Part shown: positions 46,401 to 55,456 of the stretch, one piece after another
Layout of the letters: the number at the start of each line of letters is the position of its first letter
How positions within the stretch are numbered: position 1 is the first letter of the stretch
Origin: Nomia melanderi
Taxonomy: Eukaryota; Arthropoda; Insecta; Hymenoptera; Halictidae
Direction of reading: 5' to 3'
NCBI RefSeq assembly: GCF_051020985.1
Contig: NC_135006.1
Span: 17,811,501 to 17,875,500, forward strand
DNA: 64,000 nt
The notes under the pieces: generated by a model
Told to the model about the DNA's origin: nothing
What the model saw: the letters and a program-made list of their open reading frames with translations, nothing else
Database searches by the model: none
Position numbers and translations under genes: made by a program

Positions 46401-49400
46401 CAAGCATCTAGTTGCGAAAACTCTCATCTTCCCTTTGAACTCTGTCTCATATTTTATTCGAAACAAATTTGACGAAGATCTAATCTACAACATATTTGTT
46501 TAATCCTGTTACCCAGCTCCCCTTCTTCCGAATTCGCTAACAAACATCAAATCTCGGCGCACGACAGGATCTTCCACAGAGAGTGTCAGAAGTTCGTCGC
46601 AGAACATCGACAGCTTCATCAAATCTCATGGAATTTTCACCTGGCAATTCCCTTGTGACACTCACGATCCTAATTTCTCCTGGAAACCAGGTATCCTCGA
46701 CAATGGAGTTATAGCACTCTCCCCTAGAAGACACCTAGAAATTAGCGTCATCCCCTAACGCAGGACAGTATCGCGAGGCTCTCGGGATTCGCCGGAATCA
46801 AGAGCAAAGTCGTTCGAAGTACAGTTCCGTGTCCTCGCTGTAAGATTAACCGAGTGGCACCTTGGGCAAGAATAAAGCTTGAGATAAGGAGGGACCGTAA
46901 GGTTCGGAGGGTAGCCGGAATAACGAGGGGGCGCGTGTCGGCTTGCAAAGACGCGAGGAGCCGGTTAAAGGGAGGATTTAACAAACTTTATTCGCCGAAA
47001 TTACGTCAACGAGTGTTCCCGGTTTACGCTAGATCTACCGAGCACGGAAAATGACCTTGTGACATTCCTCTATGGAAACTCTGAGGGCGGCTATTGAAAC
47101 TTCAATTGATCTACAGTTCGCGTATTGCCAGATCAATCTTCAACCCTTTGCGAAAGAGAACTTCTCAACCTCTGAAAACTCCAAAAATTGAATTATGAAA
47201 CCTTAAATACCAGAAACAGAGGAAGCCTCTAATCTATCTCTCATTTGACTTAAATCATTTACTCGAAGCTTTCGATTTTGGATCTGAAAGCTCGAAGTCT
47301 TTTAATAATCGCGAAAGGAAATCAGGAATAGGTCATTTTGACCCGTTCGGTAGTTCTAATGTTAGTACATGTATTAAATGATATTACTATCAAGTTTCGC
47401 TTACGTCGGTGAAGGTTTAACACTTCGACTGCCACGTGAACTCATCAAAACCCCTATGTGCTCGAAACAGTTTTCTTCATTAGCCAGAAACTGAGAAACC
47501 TTCCTTCTTAATAATTGCTTCACTATCTTTCTTATATATCATATATCCAAACATATAACAAAATTCGGTTTGCTCGACACGTGATCGAAACAATTAATGT
47601 CAAGTTTCCGTAAAAAGTATTAACCCTTTACACTCGGTATTCACCACTGACCTTTGTATACTGCGTCAGTACATGAATTATTCAAAGAAAATAGCTTCGT
47701 TCCATAGTTCACGTGTGCTCGTTTGATAAATATTTTAAAGAATCTTCTCTGCATCTAATTACGAAGTATCGAATATTTCAAGCGAAAAGCTCTCGAGTGC
47801 AAAGGGTCAAAAGATCGACGCGGCAGTCGAAGTGTTAAGGAACCAAGCGAAATTTCTGGTTGCAGCGCCTCGAAGTCGCTGCACTCGCTGCACAAGGTCC
47901 ACGTGGAGATGAGGACGCTGGAGAGGAAGCTGAGCAGCTCCGAGAAGAGACTCTCCGTGCCCATATATCCGGACCTGGACGTGACCATGGACGAGAAGAT
48001 CGCCGAGGAGGAGAACAATCTTCTCGGCGGCGACGTGGAGAGACTGAACGGCAAAGTGCCCACGGTGAGTACCGTTTCCAGCCTGGAATTATCGGAGCAC
48101 CTGGAAATTCACGCGGATCTTCCTGCCTGTCGATAAACAATTTTTGATGAAGGCAGTACTTGATATTGACCTTGATCAGGCCTTAGGACGTGCAAATTGA
48201 CGAGAATCTTCCTGCCTGTCGATAAACAATTTTTGATAAAGGCACTGCTTGATCTTGATCTTGATCAGGCCTTAGGACGTGTAAATTGACGAGGATCTTC
48301 CTGGCTGTCGATAAACAATTTTTGATAAAGGTAGTACTTGATCGTGACCTTTATCAGGCCTTAGGACGTGTAAATTGACGAGGATCCTTCTGCCTGTCGA
48401 TAAACAATTTTTGATGAAGGCAGTACTTGATCGTGACCTTGATAAGGCCGTAGGGCAGAGGTGGGCAAACCGCGCATGCGCCAAACGTGGAACATTGTGG
48501 AGCATTGCCGATACAGCTATGGGGTTGTCGACTATTTTTCTGTAAATACATCTGCCAAGTCGAAAATTCAAGTATATCGTGATTTACTACCGTTGCGCAA
48601 TTGCATAATAAAGATAAACAACAACAAACACATAGATAACTGTCCCCGACGAAACGGACGCGTTTGCGTAATTAGAATTCGGCGATAAGTATCGTCGGAG
48701 TTCTATCGAGCATTTTATTCACCCTTCTAATCTTAAGTTGCCTGTCTATCTAAATCATCTAATTGCTCAAGAATCCCGACGATGACTTAATTTCGCTTAC
48801 AGTCTCGAAAATATCGCTTCTCGTCAGCTACCGTTCTATGATGAAACGTCAACGTAAAGTGGCGTTCAAAAGTTCCCAGATCTCTTTCGAATCGACTCCA
48901 TGTCACGTCGATGTGTCGATTAACGCAAACAGTACAGTTCACAAAATCCTAGTATAATCCGTTAAATACATTCAATTATCATTATACTGTCAAACAAGCG
49001 TTATCTTCCTAAACATTCTAACACATCTTCGAACATGCTGAACCATTCATTTTCAAAACACCATATGTAAAAAACAGATATATTAATTTTTCCACAGAAT
49101 CCCCACGCAATATCCTTCATATCTTCCTAACAAAAAGTTCCCACAGCCTTAACGTAAGAAAAATTCCATAATCACTTAACTCACCTAATTACCCAATAAC
49201 CTTACCCCTCATAAATTCACCTAAACACCCTCCATAATCCTGTCCGCGAGAAAAACTATCAATAAACGTCCTCGAGGCGTTAATTGCTCCAGTCGAGCAC
49301 GCTTCGTCCGATTGCAGAGCCCCGGGGCTATCCCATGAGCATAACGGAGAGCGTTCATGGCGCTAAGGGTGTGCTGGGATGGGGCGGAATGTCGCCGTGC

Positions 49401-52400
49401 CAAACGATTCATTCCGCGGCAATAACAGTATATCCCGGTTAAGTAACCGGACGATATTGTTGGCAGATCCGCAGGCACACGATTAGCGGGCGTCGGCTTC
49501 GCGCGGACTCGGACTGCAGCCAGAAATCCCTGAAGGTGGGCAACAGGCGGACCACCCTCAGCAAGGACCCGCAGCGGCCGTTCTACAGGGACGACATCTT
49601 TTACGGGGGCTCGTTGAACAGGCTGCCTCACTACAAGTCCCAGGTAAGAATCGCGAGGGAACATTTTCCAGTCGCGCACGATCATTTCCATGAAACTTTC
49701 TGAGACAGTTCTCGAGGAGATATTTCACGTGGATTTGAAGGGGTGTGAACGCTCACGGGGAGACAAATTTTAACCCTCTGTAGACCCATGTAACTTCGAA
49801 GTCACATATCAGTGTATCGGCATCTCGTTGATTTATTTCATTTTGCACTCAAAGTGGCGAATAAAATTAAGTAATCGGTTAACTTAAACTTCTATATGCT
49901 CAGGCGTGAAAGTTTAACGTCATTGTAACTATAACTTATCTATCAGCAACTGCAACTAATTTTTATGGTACCTCTAGTGAAAATGAAAAATGCTATAACA
50001 TACCTTCGATCTTCTAATAGAAATCTAATAATTAATAATAGAAAATCTAATAATTTTAGGGTAGTTCCTTTGATTCATTAAAATATTTAATATTATAACT
50101 GGTGCAATGTTGGAGCCTACAGAGTTCAAAGGGTTAAATTGTCCTTGAATTGGACAATGTAATTGTATATAAATTTTCTTGAGAAACAATTGAGTTGAAT
50201 AATATACTAAATGTTTTAATGATTCTCTCGTGAATATGTCTCTATTACCAAGTAAATCTATATGTGAGAATTATAAAGTAAAATGGAGACTAATTTTCGG
50301 AATTCCTCGTTTTCTACCATATATAATTATTAGTTCGCTCTCCTAGTTCTCGTAAAAAGCGTTCCATCAAAAGCCCCATATCCACAAGGAAAAATGAGAC
50401 CGTTGCTCTTAAGTCCCTGGTAGCGCAGGACAGTGCCCGGTGGTTCTAGTGTTAAAAAGGAACAGTGTTTTCCTTGGCGGAGGTGCTCGAGCTCTCGAGG
50501 GTGGCTAGGGGTGGAAGGGTAATGGGTTTATTGGAGACCGTGCTGACGCTGAAAGCTCTGATGGTCCTTTATGGTCCTGTGTACACATAGACGGTATGAA
50601 ATCATCCCCTAAGTTCTGTCCCTAGTACCAATAACGAGAATCAATGGGTTAATGCGTAGCGGGAAACAAACACTCCTCCACTAAGTAGCTTCTTAATACT
50701 CGAGAACTAATTGAAGTAATTGTAATAATTAAAACAAATCAATCGACTTAACCTGTTAACTGTGAAATTTAGTTTGAAAAGTCTCGTTTCGCGCAATGAA
50801 ATAAAAAAATGAAGCATATACTCATCAAACGCAGGACGAGCACCTAGGGTATATTTTAATGAAAAACCACAATAAAGTAAAGAATTACGTGTTTATTTGA
50901 AAAAATCGAGAATCCATCGTTGAAGGAATTAGCATCATTTCAAGCTTTAACCCTTTGTTCATATTTAGAAGACTAAATAGTTTCAGTAGTTTCCTGTTTT
51001 CCTATCAATCAAGGGTTAAGATGACGTGTACATTCGTCGAACACAGTTAACTGGTTGATCTTCTCTCTGTTTCATCGTTGTTCCAACGACTTTTCTATTG
51101 GAATGTGAATGTTATAAGGACTCTGCGTTAATGCGAAGATTGAGATTGACTCGGATCGTCGGTTACATTTGCAGCAATCCTCTGTCGGCTACCACATGTC
51201 GGTCACGCGCCTGCCAACGGCCACCGACGTCGCCGAGGAGGAGAGCGGAAGCTGTTATCTCTGCCCGGAGAGTGTCCGGCGCATCCTCACGACCATGCTC
51301 GATCTGAGCCTCCTGAAGAGCCCGTCATTCCTGATCCTCGCTATCTCCGGTGGACTCACTATGATGGGATTCTACACGCCGTTCATGTATGTCCCAGGTA
51401 CGGTGTCAGCAGTGTTCTATAGACCATCCTACTGCTTTGCGATCTTTCGTACTAACCGTCTAATTTATTTTTCAAAAAGTACGGACATGAATGTTAACCC
51501 CTCTTTTCCAGAGCAATCGTCGTTTTGAAATTCTTTATGACTCTTGCGATTTTACAATAGCTGTGAGATTAATTTCTCACTGTGTAGAAGGTATTCCAAA
51601 AAGTTCGAAAATGAATATTTAGATTCTTTTTCTCTAGAGGAATTGTTTCGAAACTCTATGATTTCTGCGATTTTACAACAGCTGTGAGATTAATTTCTCA
51701 CTGTGTACAGGGCGTTCCAAAAAGTACGAAAATGAATTTTAAGATCCCTCTTGTCTAAAGGAATTGTTTCAAAATTCTATGATTCCTGCGATTTTATAAT
51801 AACGATGAGATTTAATTTCACCGTATACAGGGCGTTCCACAAATCACGACAAAACGAATATAACGATCCTTGCTCTAAGAAATCCTTATTTTAAAGGTAC
51901 ACCGAAAAGATGAAACGAAGGTTTCTAATCAATGTATCAACGCTCAACAGATATATAGGGTGTTTCAAACATACAGGTCCCGAGGACCGTCGTCCAAAGA
52001 AGTCCCACTTTAACGGTCTACAAAGACACTAATTAAAGCGATAGTTTCGTGAATCGGGCTCTCGACGTGTACAGGGCGTTTCAAAATCACCGCGCCGCGT
52101 GAAGGAAACGCCAAGACTCGTGCAACTTGAACAGTAGCGGCGAAGGCCAGAAGAGTCCGAAGTAAACAGAGGACACCCTCGTTGGTTTTTCGCAGATCGT
52201 GCCAAAGTAGCAGGGATCGACCCATCCACGGCCATGTTCCTCGTCTCGGTGATTGGTATTGGCAACACGATCGGCCGTATCGTCTGCGGCCTGGCAAGCA
52301 GTTTGCCCGGCGTTGACGCGCTGGTCGTTAACAACGTATTCATCAGCGCCGGCGGACTGCTCACTATTTTGTCCGGGCTCTCGCTCACGCAGGGCTACCA

Positions 52401-55088
52401 ATTCTTCTATGCCGCCACTTTCGGCCTCAGTATATGTGAGTACCGAGGAAGAAATCAAATCGTCGATTAGCACATTTAACACTAGGTTTACGAGCATTTA
52501 TTGTACACTTGATTCTATTATTCCTAAAAGAATTGCTCGTTTATTTAGATTGTGGAAACTGGAGATTATAGTAGGTAATTGGGGTAATCATTTACAAAAT
52601 ATTTCTAAAATCCAATATGCGTCAGTTTGACGCGTTCCGTAAACCTAGTGTTAATTACCGAGATACTAATGACTAGCCGCGTATCGATGAGTCTTTATCC
52701 TCGATCGCAGATATCCCACTCGAGTGCCAACATAACATCGTACCAATTTCCGCGATGGTGTTCGAAAGTCAATTGCGAAGATCTTTATATTTATTAATCG
52801 ATTCGAATTTGTTTATCAATTTATCGATTAATTAATGAATTAACTTATCCATTCGTTATTATATCGGTCGACTCATCTGTTTAATCAATTCGTCAGTTCA
52901 CTTCAATATTCAACTCGTCCGGTCGTTAATTAATTTATCTATTCGTCACTTTATTACCTAATTTGTATATCAATTAATTCATTGATTTACTGCTTCGTCG
53001 GTTACTTATTTCCTTCCTTATTAAATTTATCTGTTTACCGTTCTATTACTTAATTTGCATATCGATCAATTCATTGGTTTATTGCTTCATTACTTATTTG
53101 CTCCGTTCATTAATCAATTCGCGTAATCGCCACTCTGTTACTCAATATCTAATTCCACGTTTTCTCGATAGCGGTGTTCGCCTCTCTGAGATCGATCCTG
53201 GTGGTGGATCTCCTCGGCCTGGAGAAGCTGACCAACGCGTTCGGCTTGCTTCTTCTGTTCCAGGGGGTGGCGGCAGCTGTGGGCGCACCCCTCGCAGGTG
53301 ATTCTAAAATCCTTATCGCACCTCTGCACCTCGAATATCATGCATCACGTCTATTAACCCTTCGCGGACGAAGCCTCCTCGAACTATACAAAACCTTTAG
53401 ATGGACCTAAATTAATAGAGAAAAAGGAAACTACTGATCTCTTGCTCTCTAATTAAATCATCCATTCACTCAGTTTCGCAAACAGGAAATTTATCTCGTT
53501 GGAATGTCGACATTCGTCCGCAAAGGGTTAACTATACGGATTCGCGTTTCATAAAATCTTGCAGCTATGAAGACTGCCACTGAAACAAACGTTACTCGCG
53601 ATCTAGATTCCATTTAACACTGAAGTTACCGGATAATCTATTTCCTTCGTTTACAATCGTTAAAAAGATACAAGCATTCGTTAGAGAAATCACCGAAGAA
53701 CCTGATTTGATGATGAAATCCAATGAGAATCCCAGTAAGCATACTTTCGTCAAATTCAATCAACTCGACAGCTCGGATTTCATAGAACAAAATGGACTAA
53801 ATGGAAAAAATATATTACATCATTTGATTGAATTGCGTCATTATTATTACACGCTGAGCTCAATGTCACCTCATTGTTTATAACATAGAAATGTCAAATA
53901 ATCGTCCTTCGATTAAACGAACTATAGTAATTCGATTTAACTCGGTGTCACCGGTGACCAATGGCATTCAACGTGTCAAAGTCTCGATCGCAATCGCAAG
54001 GTAAAGGGGTTAATTCGCCGTCATTTCGAATCAGTCGAACTGAAATATCCGGTATCGTTCACCGTGCATCGGGCACCGATCGATCGGCGATCGGCGATCG
54101 CGATCCCGCCGAAAGCCGTTACGCAACCGTCTCGCGGAGGCATTGTACAGGAGAGCCGAGAACCTTGAAGCCGCCGCGAGATAAGGAACACGAGCGACCG
54201 ACGACTTACGGCCGGAGTTTCAAGCGTGCTCGTTTAATTGCCGAGGTTTCCACTTTCGGTACACGCAATTATCGCGGGGCCCGCTGATTTACGGCGGAGC
54301 GATCCGATCTCGCCGACTCTGGCCGGCCGGTTGTCAAAACTGACCGACGCCGCGTTTCCCGTCCGGCTATCTAATCGAGCCTAGCATTCGCAATTTTGCC
54401 GGCATTGAATCGCCTCGGTAAGCCCCTGGAAGGCCGCACACGGAAATAACGCGAGAGATCGGTAGCGTTTAATCGGTACATTTATAAAACACGGAGAAGA
54501 AAGATGTTTATTTTTATTCGACTTCGCTGTTTCCGAATCCCATTTATTTTATTAATACTGATTTCATTGGTCTTGATTAATTTGTTCATTCCCTGGGAGT
54601 TTCATACGTTTCTATATTTGTAATTACTGCACCGAGTTTCATGAGAATTTTATCGATACAACTATAGGAGTAACTTGATACCCTTTCGAAGATCTAATCT
54701 CCGACCACGTTCTATGTCGATAATCCATAAATCCAGCAAAACTGTAACTTCAACACTGGACTTCTATCTAAATCTAGCGATTCTCGGTGACGTTCTCGAA
54801 CACAATTTCCACGCAGATCTCTAACGATTGTAAATCAATTGGAAAGGCCTTCTTCATAGCTTCATTCAGAATTCCCACGGAAGTCTAGAATTCGTCGCAC
54901 GTTCTGACGAGCCGTGAATCTGTTCCGCAGGCGTGTTCATGGACGCCACCGGAAGCTACGACGCGGCGTTCTACCTGTCCGGCAGCCTGATCTTCCTGTC
55001 GGCGGTGATCTGCTACCCGCTGAAGAGGATCAACGTGTGGGAGTCGAAGAAGGCCGGCCAGGAGTGCGAGGACCCGAGCAAGTCCTGA
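40309..55088 (+). CDS. SLC16-family monocarboxylate transporter-like protein (gene 2)
   Basis: An 11-exon gene encoding 671 aa. Exons: 40309-40422, 43218-43422, 44067-44207, 44989-45177, 45930-46173, 47866-48064, 49467-49643, 51175-51397, 52196-52435, 53172-53297, 54931-55088. All introns are GT-AG and phases close exactly. Seen: DGGWGW (49-54) at TM1; FYFERWRAMATGIAVCGSG at TM5; GAMFRPL after TM6; a 220-residue cytoplasmic loop with RPFYRDDIFYGGS (401-413); YHMSVTRLP before TM7; IGNTIGR with Arg525 in TM8; VDLLGLEKLTNAFGL near TM10. Family knowledge: proton-coupled or facilitative carrier of small carboxylates or related metabolites in the plasma membrane; substrate not deducible. Exons are GC-rich, unlike gene 1. 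Start: ATG after a plausible acceptor at 40292; Met44 (43233) is an alternative start that keeps the whole transporter core. No gene symbol assigned. Confidence 0.93.
40696..40901 (-). mobile_element. TTAA-type MITE, family E (gene 2 intron 1)
   Basis: Bounded by TTAA at 40696 and 40898, with ends TTAACACGTTGC and CGTTCGTGTTAA. Its reverse complement aligns with 53760-53979 over most of its length. Its right TTAA is also the left TTAA of the family C element at 40898. Confidence 0.65.
40898..41139 (+). mobile_element. TTAA-type MITE, family C, complete copy (gene 2 intron 1)
   Basis: TTAACACGTTAAGCGCCA at the left and GGCGTTCAACGTGTTAA at the right are inverted repeats. 242 bp, no transposase. 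The interior matches 6895-7097 almost throughout, including ACAAGACAACCGATGTGAA. Confidence 0.75.
41544..41645. mobile_element. Partial family H element (gene 2 intron 1)
   Basis: The right part shares GATCTCTCGCTGTTCGAGTAA and TTTCCAAAGGGTTAA with the elements at 42610, 53354 and 63625. The left end is not clear. Confidence 0.35.
41718..41961. mobile_element. TTAA-type MITE, family G (gene 2 intron 1)
   Basis: TTAACCCTCTATGCAG at the left and CTACAGAGGGTTAA at the right, 244 bp. Its reverse complement aligns with the left half of 49770-50137, including the AACTTCAAAGTTACATGGG and GGCGTGAAAGTT blocks. Confidence 0.65.
42110..42113. mobile_element. Solo right end of a family A element
   Basis: CTCTCGAGCGCAAAGGGTTAA marks a family A terminus. 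No matching left end is recognisable upstream. Confidence 0.3.
42610..42801 (+). mobile_element. TTAA-type MITE, family H (gene 2 intron 1)
   Basis: Starts TTAACCGGACGGGGAC and ends CAAAGCGTTTAA. The interior aligns with 53354-53531 through ATATACGAAACCTT and TTCTTGCTGTTCGAGGAATC. The start TTAA also ends a family A-like terminus (GCAACGGGTTAA). Confidence 0.5.
42958..43133. mobile_element. TTAA-type MITE, family A (gene 2 intron 1)
   Basis: TTAACCCTCTGCACTCGAG and CTCGAGTGCAAAGGGTTAA are a nearly perfect inverted pair. 176 bp. The right end lies 84 bp before exon 2. Confidence 0.75.
43218..43422 (+). CDS. Gene 2 exon 2 (TM1-TM2)
   Basis: Acceptor TTGGCAG. Encodes MVVPPDGGWGW, TM1 and the VGSLQSGFYLMA start of TM2. 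Donor CTG|GTCAGT, phase 1, at the same place as gene 1 intron 2. Confidence 0.95.
44067..44207 (+). CDS. Gene 2 exon 3 (TM3-TM4)
   Basis: Encodes GPFVSALANRYGFRLVAILG through YISYGVL. Acceptor CCCACAG, donor CTCG|GTGAGT, phase 1. Confidence 0.95.
44503..44626. repeat. (GAATTATTA)n minisatellite in gene 2 intron 3
   Basis: About 120 bp of a 9 bp unit with GGGTTATTA and AAATTATTG variants. Confidence 0.85.
44989..45177 (+). CDS. Gene 2 exon 4 (TM4/5-TM6)
   Basis: Encodes GIGAGLIYVPAVITTGFYFE and RWRAMATGIAVCGSG, ending LLFQA. Donor CAG|GTAACA, phase 1. Confidence 0.95.
45561..45660. repeat. 100 bp inverted repeat in gene 2 intron 4
   Basis: Arms GAATATCGTCGAC (45561-45573) and GTCGACGATATTC (45648-45660) are perfect complements. 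Inside are ACCCCTTAGG and GGGGTTGAAATTGCCCC, giving further pairing potential. It may be a decayed MITE or a hairpin in the RNA. Confidence 0.6.
45930..46173 (+). CDS. Gene 2 exon 5 (TM6 end, first loop part)
   Basis: Encodes GMLLNCSIFGAMFRPLKPTR, then a loop segment with FFGTNNNTEYPTAAEMLG. The donor is GTCAA|GTAACT, phase 2, which joins exactly to the one leading base of exon 6 (giving Asn298). An internal AAAG|GTATGT (about 46055) is a strong decoy donor that would not keep the frame. Confidence 0.85.
46146..46521. repeat. Tandem duplication of exon 5 end plus donor and intron
   Basis: TGCTTGGAAGCAACCACAAC at 46146 recurs as TGCTTGGTAGCAACCACAAC at 46321, 175 bp later. The duplicate includes the last exon 5 codons, the donor (GTCAAGTAAC versus GTCAAGTAAT) and about 130 bp of intron. 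Copy 2 has an extra 45 bp or so before TTTGTTTAATCCTGTTACCCAGC. Confidence 0.85.
47417..47838. mobile_element. TTAA-type MITE, family I, with a nested family A element
   Basis: Outer ends TTAACACTTCGACTGCC (47417) and GGCAGTCGAAGTGTTAA (47822-47838) are a perfect 17 bp inverted pair including TTAA. A family A element sits inside at 47620-47810. The outer right end lies 27 bp before exon 6. Confidence 0.8.
47620..47810. mobile_element. TTAA-type MITE, family A, nested
   Basis: TTAACCCTTTACACTCGG and CTCGAGTGCAAAGGGTCAA are inverted ends; the right TTAA has decayed to TCAA. It was inserted into the family I element, so it is the younger of the two. Confidence 0.75.
47866..48064 (+). CDS. Gene 2 exon 6 (loop, charged helix)
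   Basis: Encodes ASKSLHSLHKVHVEMRTLER and a Glu-rich stretch EKIAEEENNLLGG, probably a cytosolic helix. Acceptor GGTTGCAG, donor ACG|GTGAGT, phase 0. Confidence 0.9.
48112..48455. repeat. Minisatellite, 89 bp unit, about four copies (gene 2 intron 6)
   Basis: CCTGCCTGTCGATAAACAAT starts at 48122, 48211, 48300 (one change) and about 48389, an exact 89 bp period with few substitutions. The last copy ends at GGGCAGAGGTGGGCAAAC, which resembles an hAT-type transposon end. Confidence 0.9.
48456..48475 (+). mobile_element. hAT-like terminal sequence
   Basis: CAGAGGTGGGCAAACC fits the common hAT terminal pattern CAG.GGTGG.CAA. No opposite end was located, so it may be a fragment. Confidence 0.3.
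49467..49643 (+). CDS. Gene 2 exon 7 (loop with DIFY motif)
   Basis: An Arg/Lys-rich segment, then RPFYRDDIFYGGS and LPHYKSQ, matching gene 1 exon 7. Acceptor TTGGCAG, donor CAG|GTAAGA, phase 0. Confidence 0.93.
49770..50137. mobile_element. TTAA-type element, family G (composite, gene 2 intron 7)
   Basis: TTAACCCTCTGTAGACC at the left and GAGTTCAAAGGGTTAA at the right. The left half matches 41718-41961 in reverse; the right end matches 9127-9336 in reverse. It is 368 bp, longer than either, so it may join two related elements. Confidence 0.55.
50756..51050 (-). mobile_element. TTAA-type MITE, family D, with a nested insert (gene 2 intron 7)
   Basis: TTAACTGTGAAATTTAG and TCGTCGAACACAGTTAA are reverse-strand versions of the ends at 6671-6898. 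A 73 bp TTAA-bounded segment (50947-51019), with ends TTAACCCTTTGTT and AAGGGTTAA, is absent from the other copy. Confidence 0.7.
51175..51397 (+). CDS. Gene 2 exon 8 (pre-TM7 and TM7)
   Basis: Encodes YHMSVTRLPTATDVAEEE, a Cys-containing stretch, MLDLSLLKSPSFLILAISGG and FYTPFMYVP. Acceptor ATTTGCAG, donor CCAG|GTACGG, phase 1. Confidence 0.95.
51473..51860. repeat. Tandem repeat, 120-124 bp unit (gene 2 intron 8)
   Basis: CAAAAAGTACG.A.ATGAAT recurs at 51473, 51597, 51718 and, decayed, 51838. Units share GCGATTTTACAA.AGCTGTGAG and (from the third unit start) TACAGGGCGTTCCA. Similar ACAGGG.GTT.CAAA strings occur at 51953, 52073 and 61381. Confidence 0.8.
52196..52435 (+). CDS. Gene 2 exon 9 (TM8-TM9)
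   Basis: Encodes DRAKVAGIDPSTAMFLVSV, IGIGNTIGRIVCG with the TM8 Arg525, and TM9 to FGLSI. Acceptor TTTTTCGCAG, donor ATAT|GTGAGT, phase 1. Confidence 0.95.
52476..52654. mobile_element. TTAA-type MITE, family B (gene 2 intron 9)
   Basis: TTAACACTAGGTTTACG and CGTAAACCTAGTGTTAA form a perfect inverted pair. 179 bp, starting 40 bp after exon 9. Confidence 0.8.
52770..53130. repeat. Low-complexity TTCATTAATT / TCAATTCATT region
   Basis: About 360 bp of short degenerate units such as ATTAATTTATCTATTCG, in intron 9 just before exon 10. Confidence 0.6.
53172..53297 (+). CDS. Gene 2 exon 10 (TM10-TM11)
   Basis: Encodes ILVVDLLGLEKLTNAFGLLL and VGAPLA. The intron that follows has no counterpart in gene 1, where the coding sequence continues directly. 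Confidence 0.95.
53354..53531 (+). mobile_element. TTAA-type MITE, family H (gene 2 intron 10)
   Basis: TTAACCCTTCGCGGACGAA and TTCGTCCGCAAAGGGTTAA are an inverted pair. 178 bp, starting 56 bp after exon 10. Confidence 0.75.
53760..53979 (+). mobile_element. TTAA-type MITE, family E (gene 2 intron 10)
   Basis: Aligns with the reverse complement of 40696-40901, including ATAGAAATGT, TCAAATAATCGT and TAGTAATTCGATTT. Both terminal TTAA sites have decayed to TCAA. Confidence 0.6.
54931..55088 (+). CDS. Gene 2 exon 11 (TM12 and C-terminus)
   Basis: Encodes GVFMDATGSYDAAFYLSGSL, TM12 and a short charged tail ending DPSKS, TGA at 55086-55088. It lacks the acidic tail and S-V-L end of gene 1. Confidence 0.95.
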
Positions 55089-55456
55089 TCGACCGTCGGA
55101 CCTCGGCGTCGCTGGGACGAAGCCTAGCGTCCCGTCCGCCGTCGGCCCGATGCGTTTGTACATACTAATGCGTTGATAATTTATAGCGGAGTCGACCGAG
55201 ACGATTGTTAATCGGCGGCCACGTGCTCGCGCCGAAAAGAGGAAGGCGTCCCGCCGCGACACCGGCGACCCGGCGCGACCACGCGACGCCGGGCAACCCG
55301 AATACCGTCCACAACGAGGAGGCGACACCGTTTTCCGACGTGGACGCCGTTAAGCCGCGCCCCCGCGCGAACCAACCGCGATTTGTCGTTCGGTGGATCG
55401 CGTAGATCAGGGGTGTCCAACTTTCTAACTTTCCCGAGCGAGCTCGGGAGTATAAA

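Noticed and set aside
46568..46691. A possible extra exon of gene 2 (frame reading SSTESVRSSSQNIDSF) after AG at 46567 with a GT at 46692.
   Set aside because: Its phases do not fit between exon 5 (phase 2 end) and exon 6 (one leading base); exon 5 joins exon 6 directly with an intact frame. The Ser-rich reading is probably chance.
54885..55328. Minus-strand 147-codon ORF over the end of gene 2.
   Set aside because: It is the shadow of GC-rich exon 11 on the other strand, with no family features.
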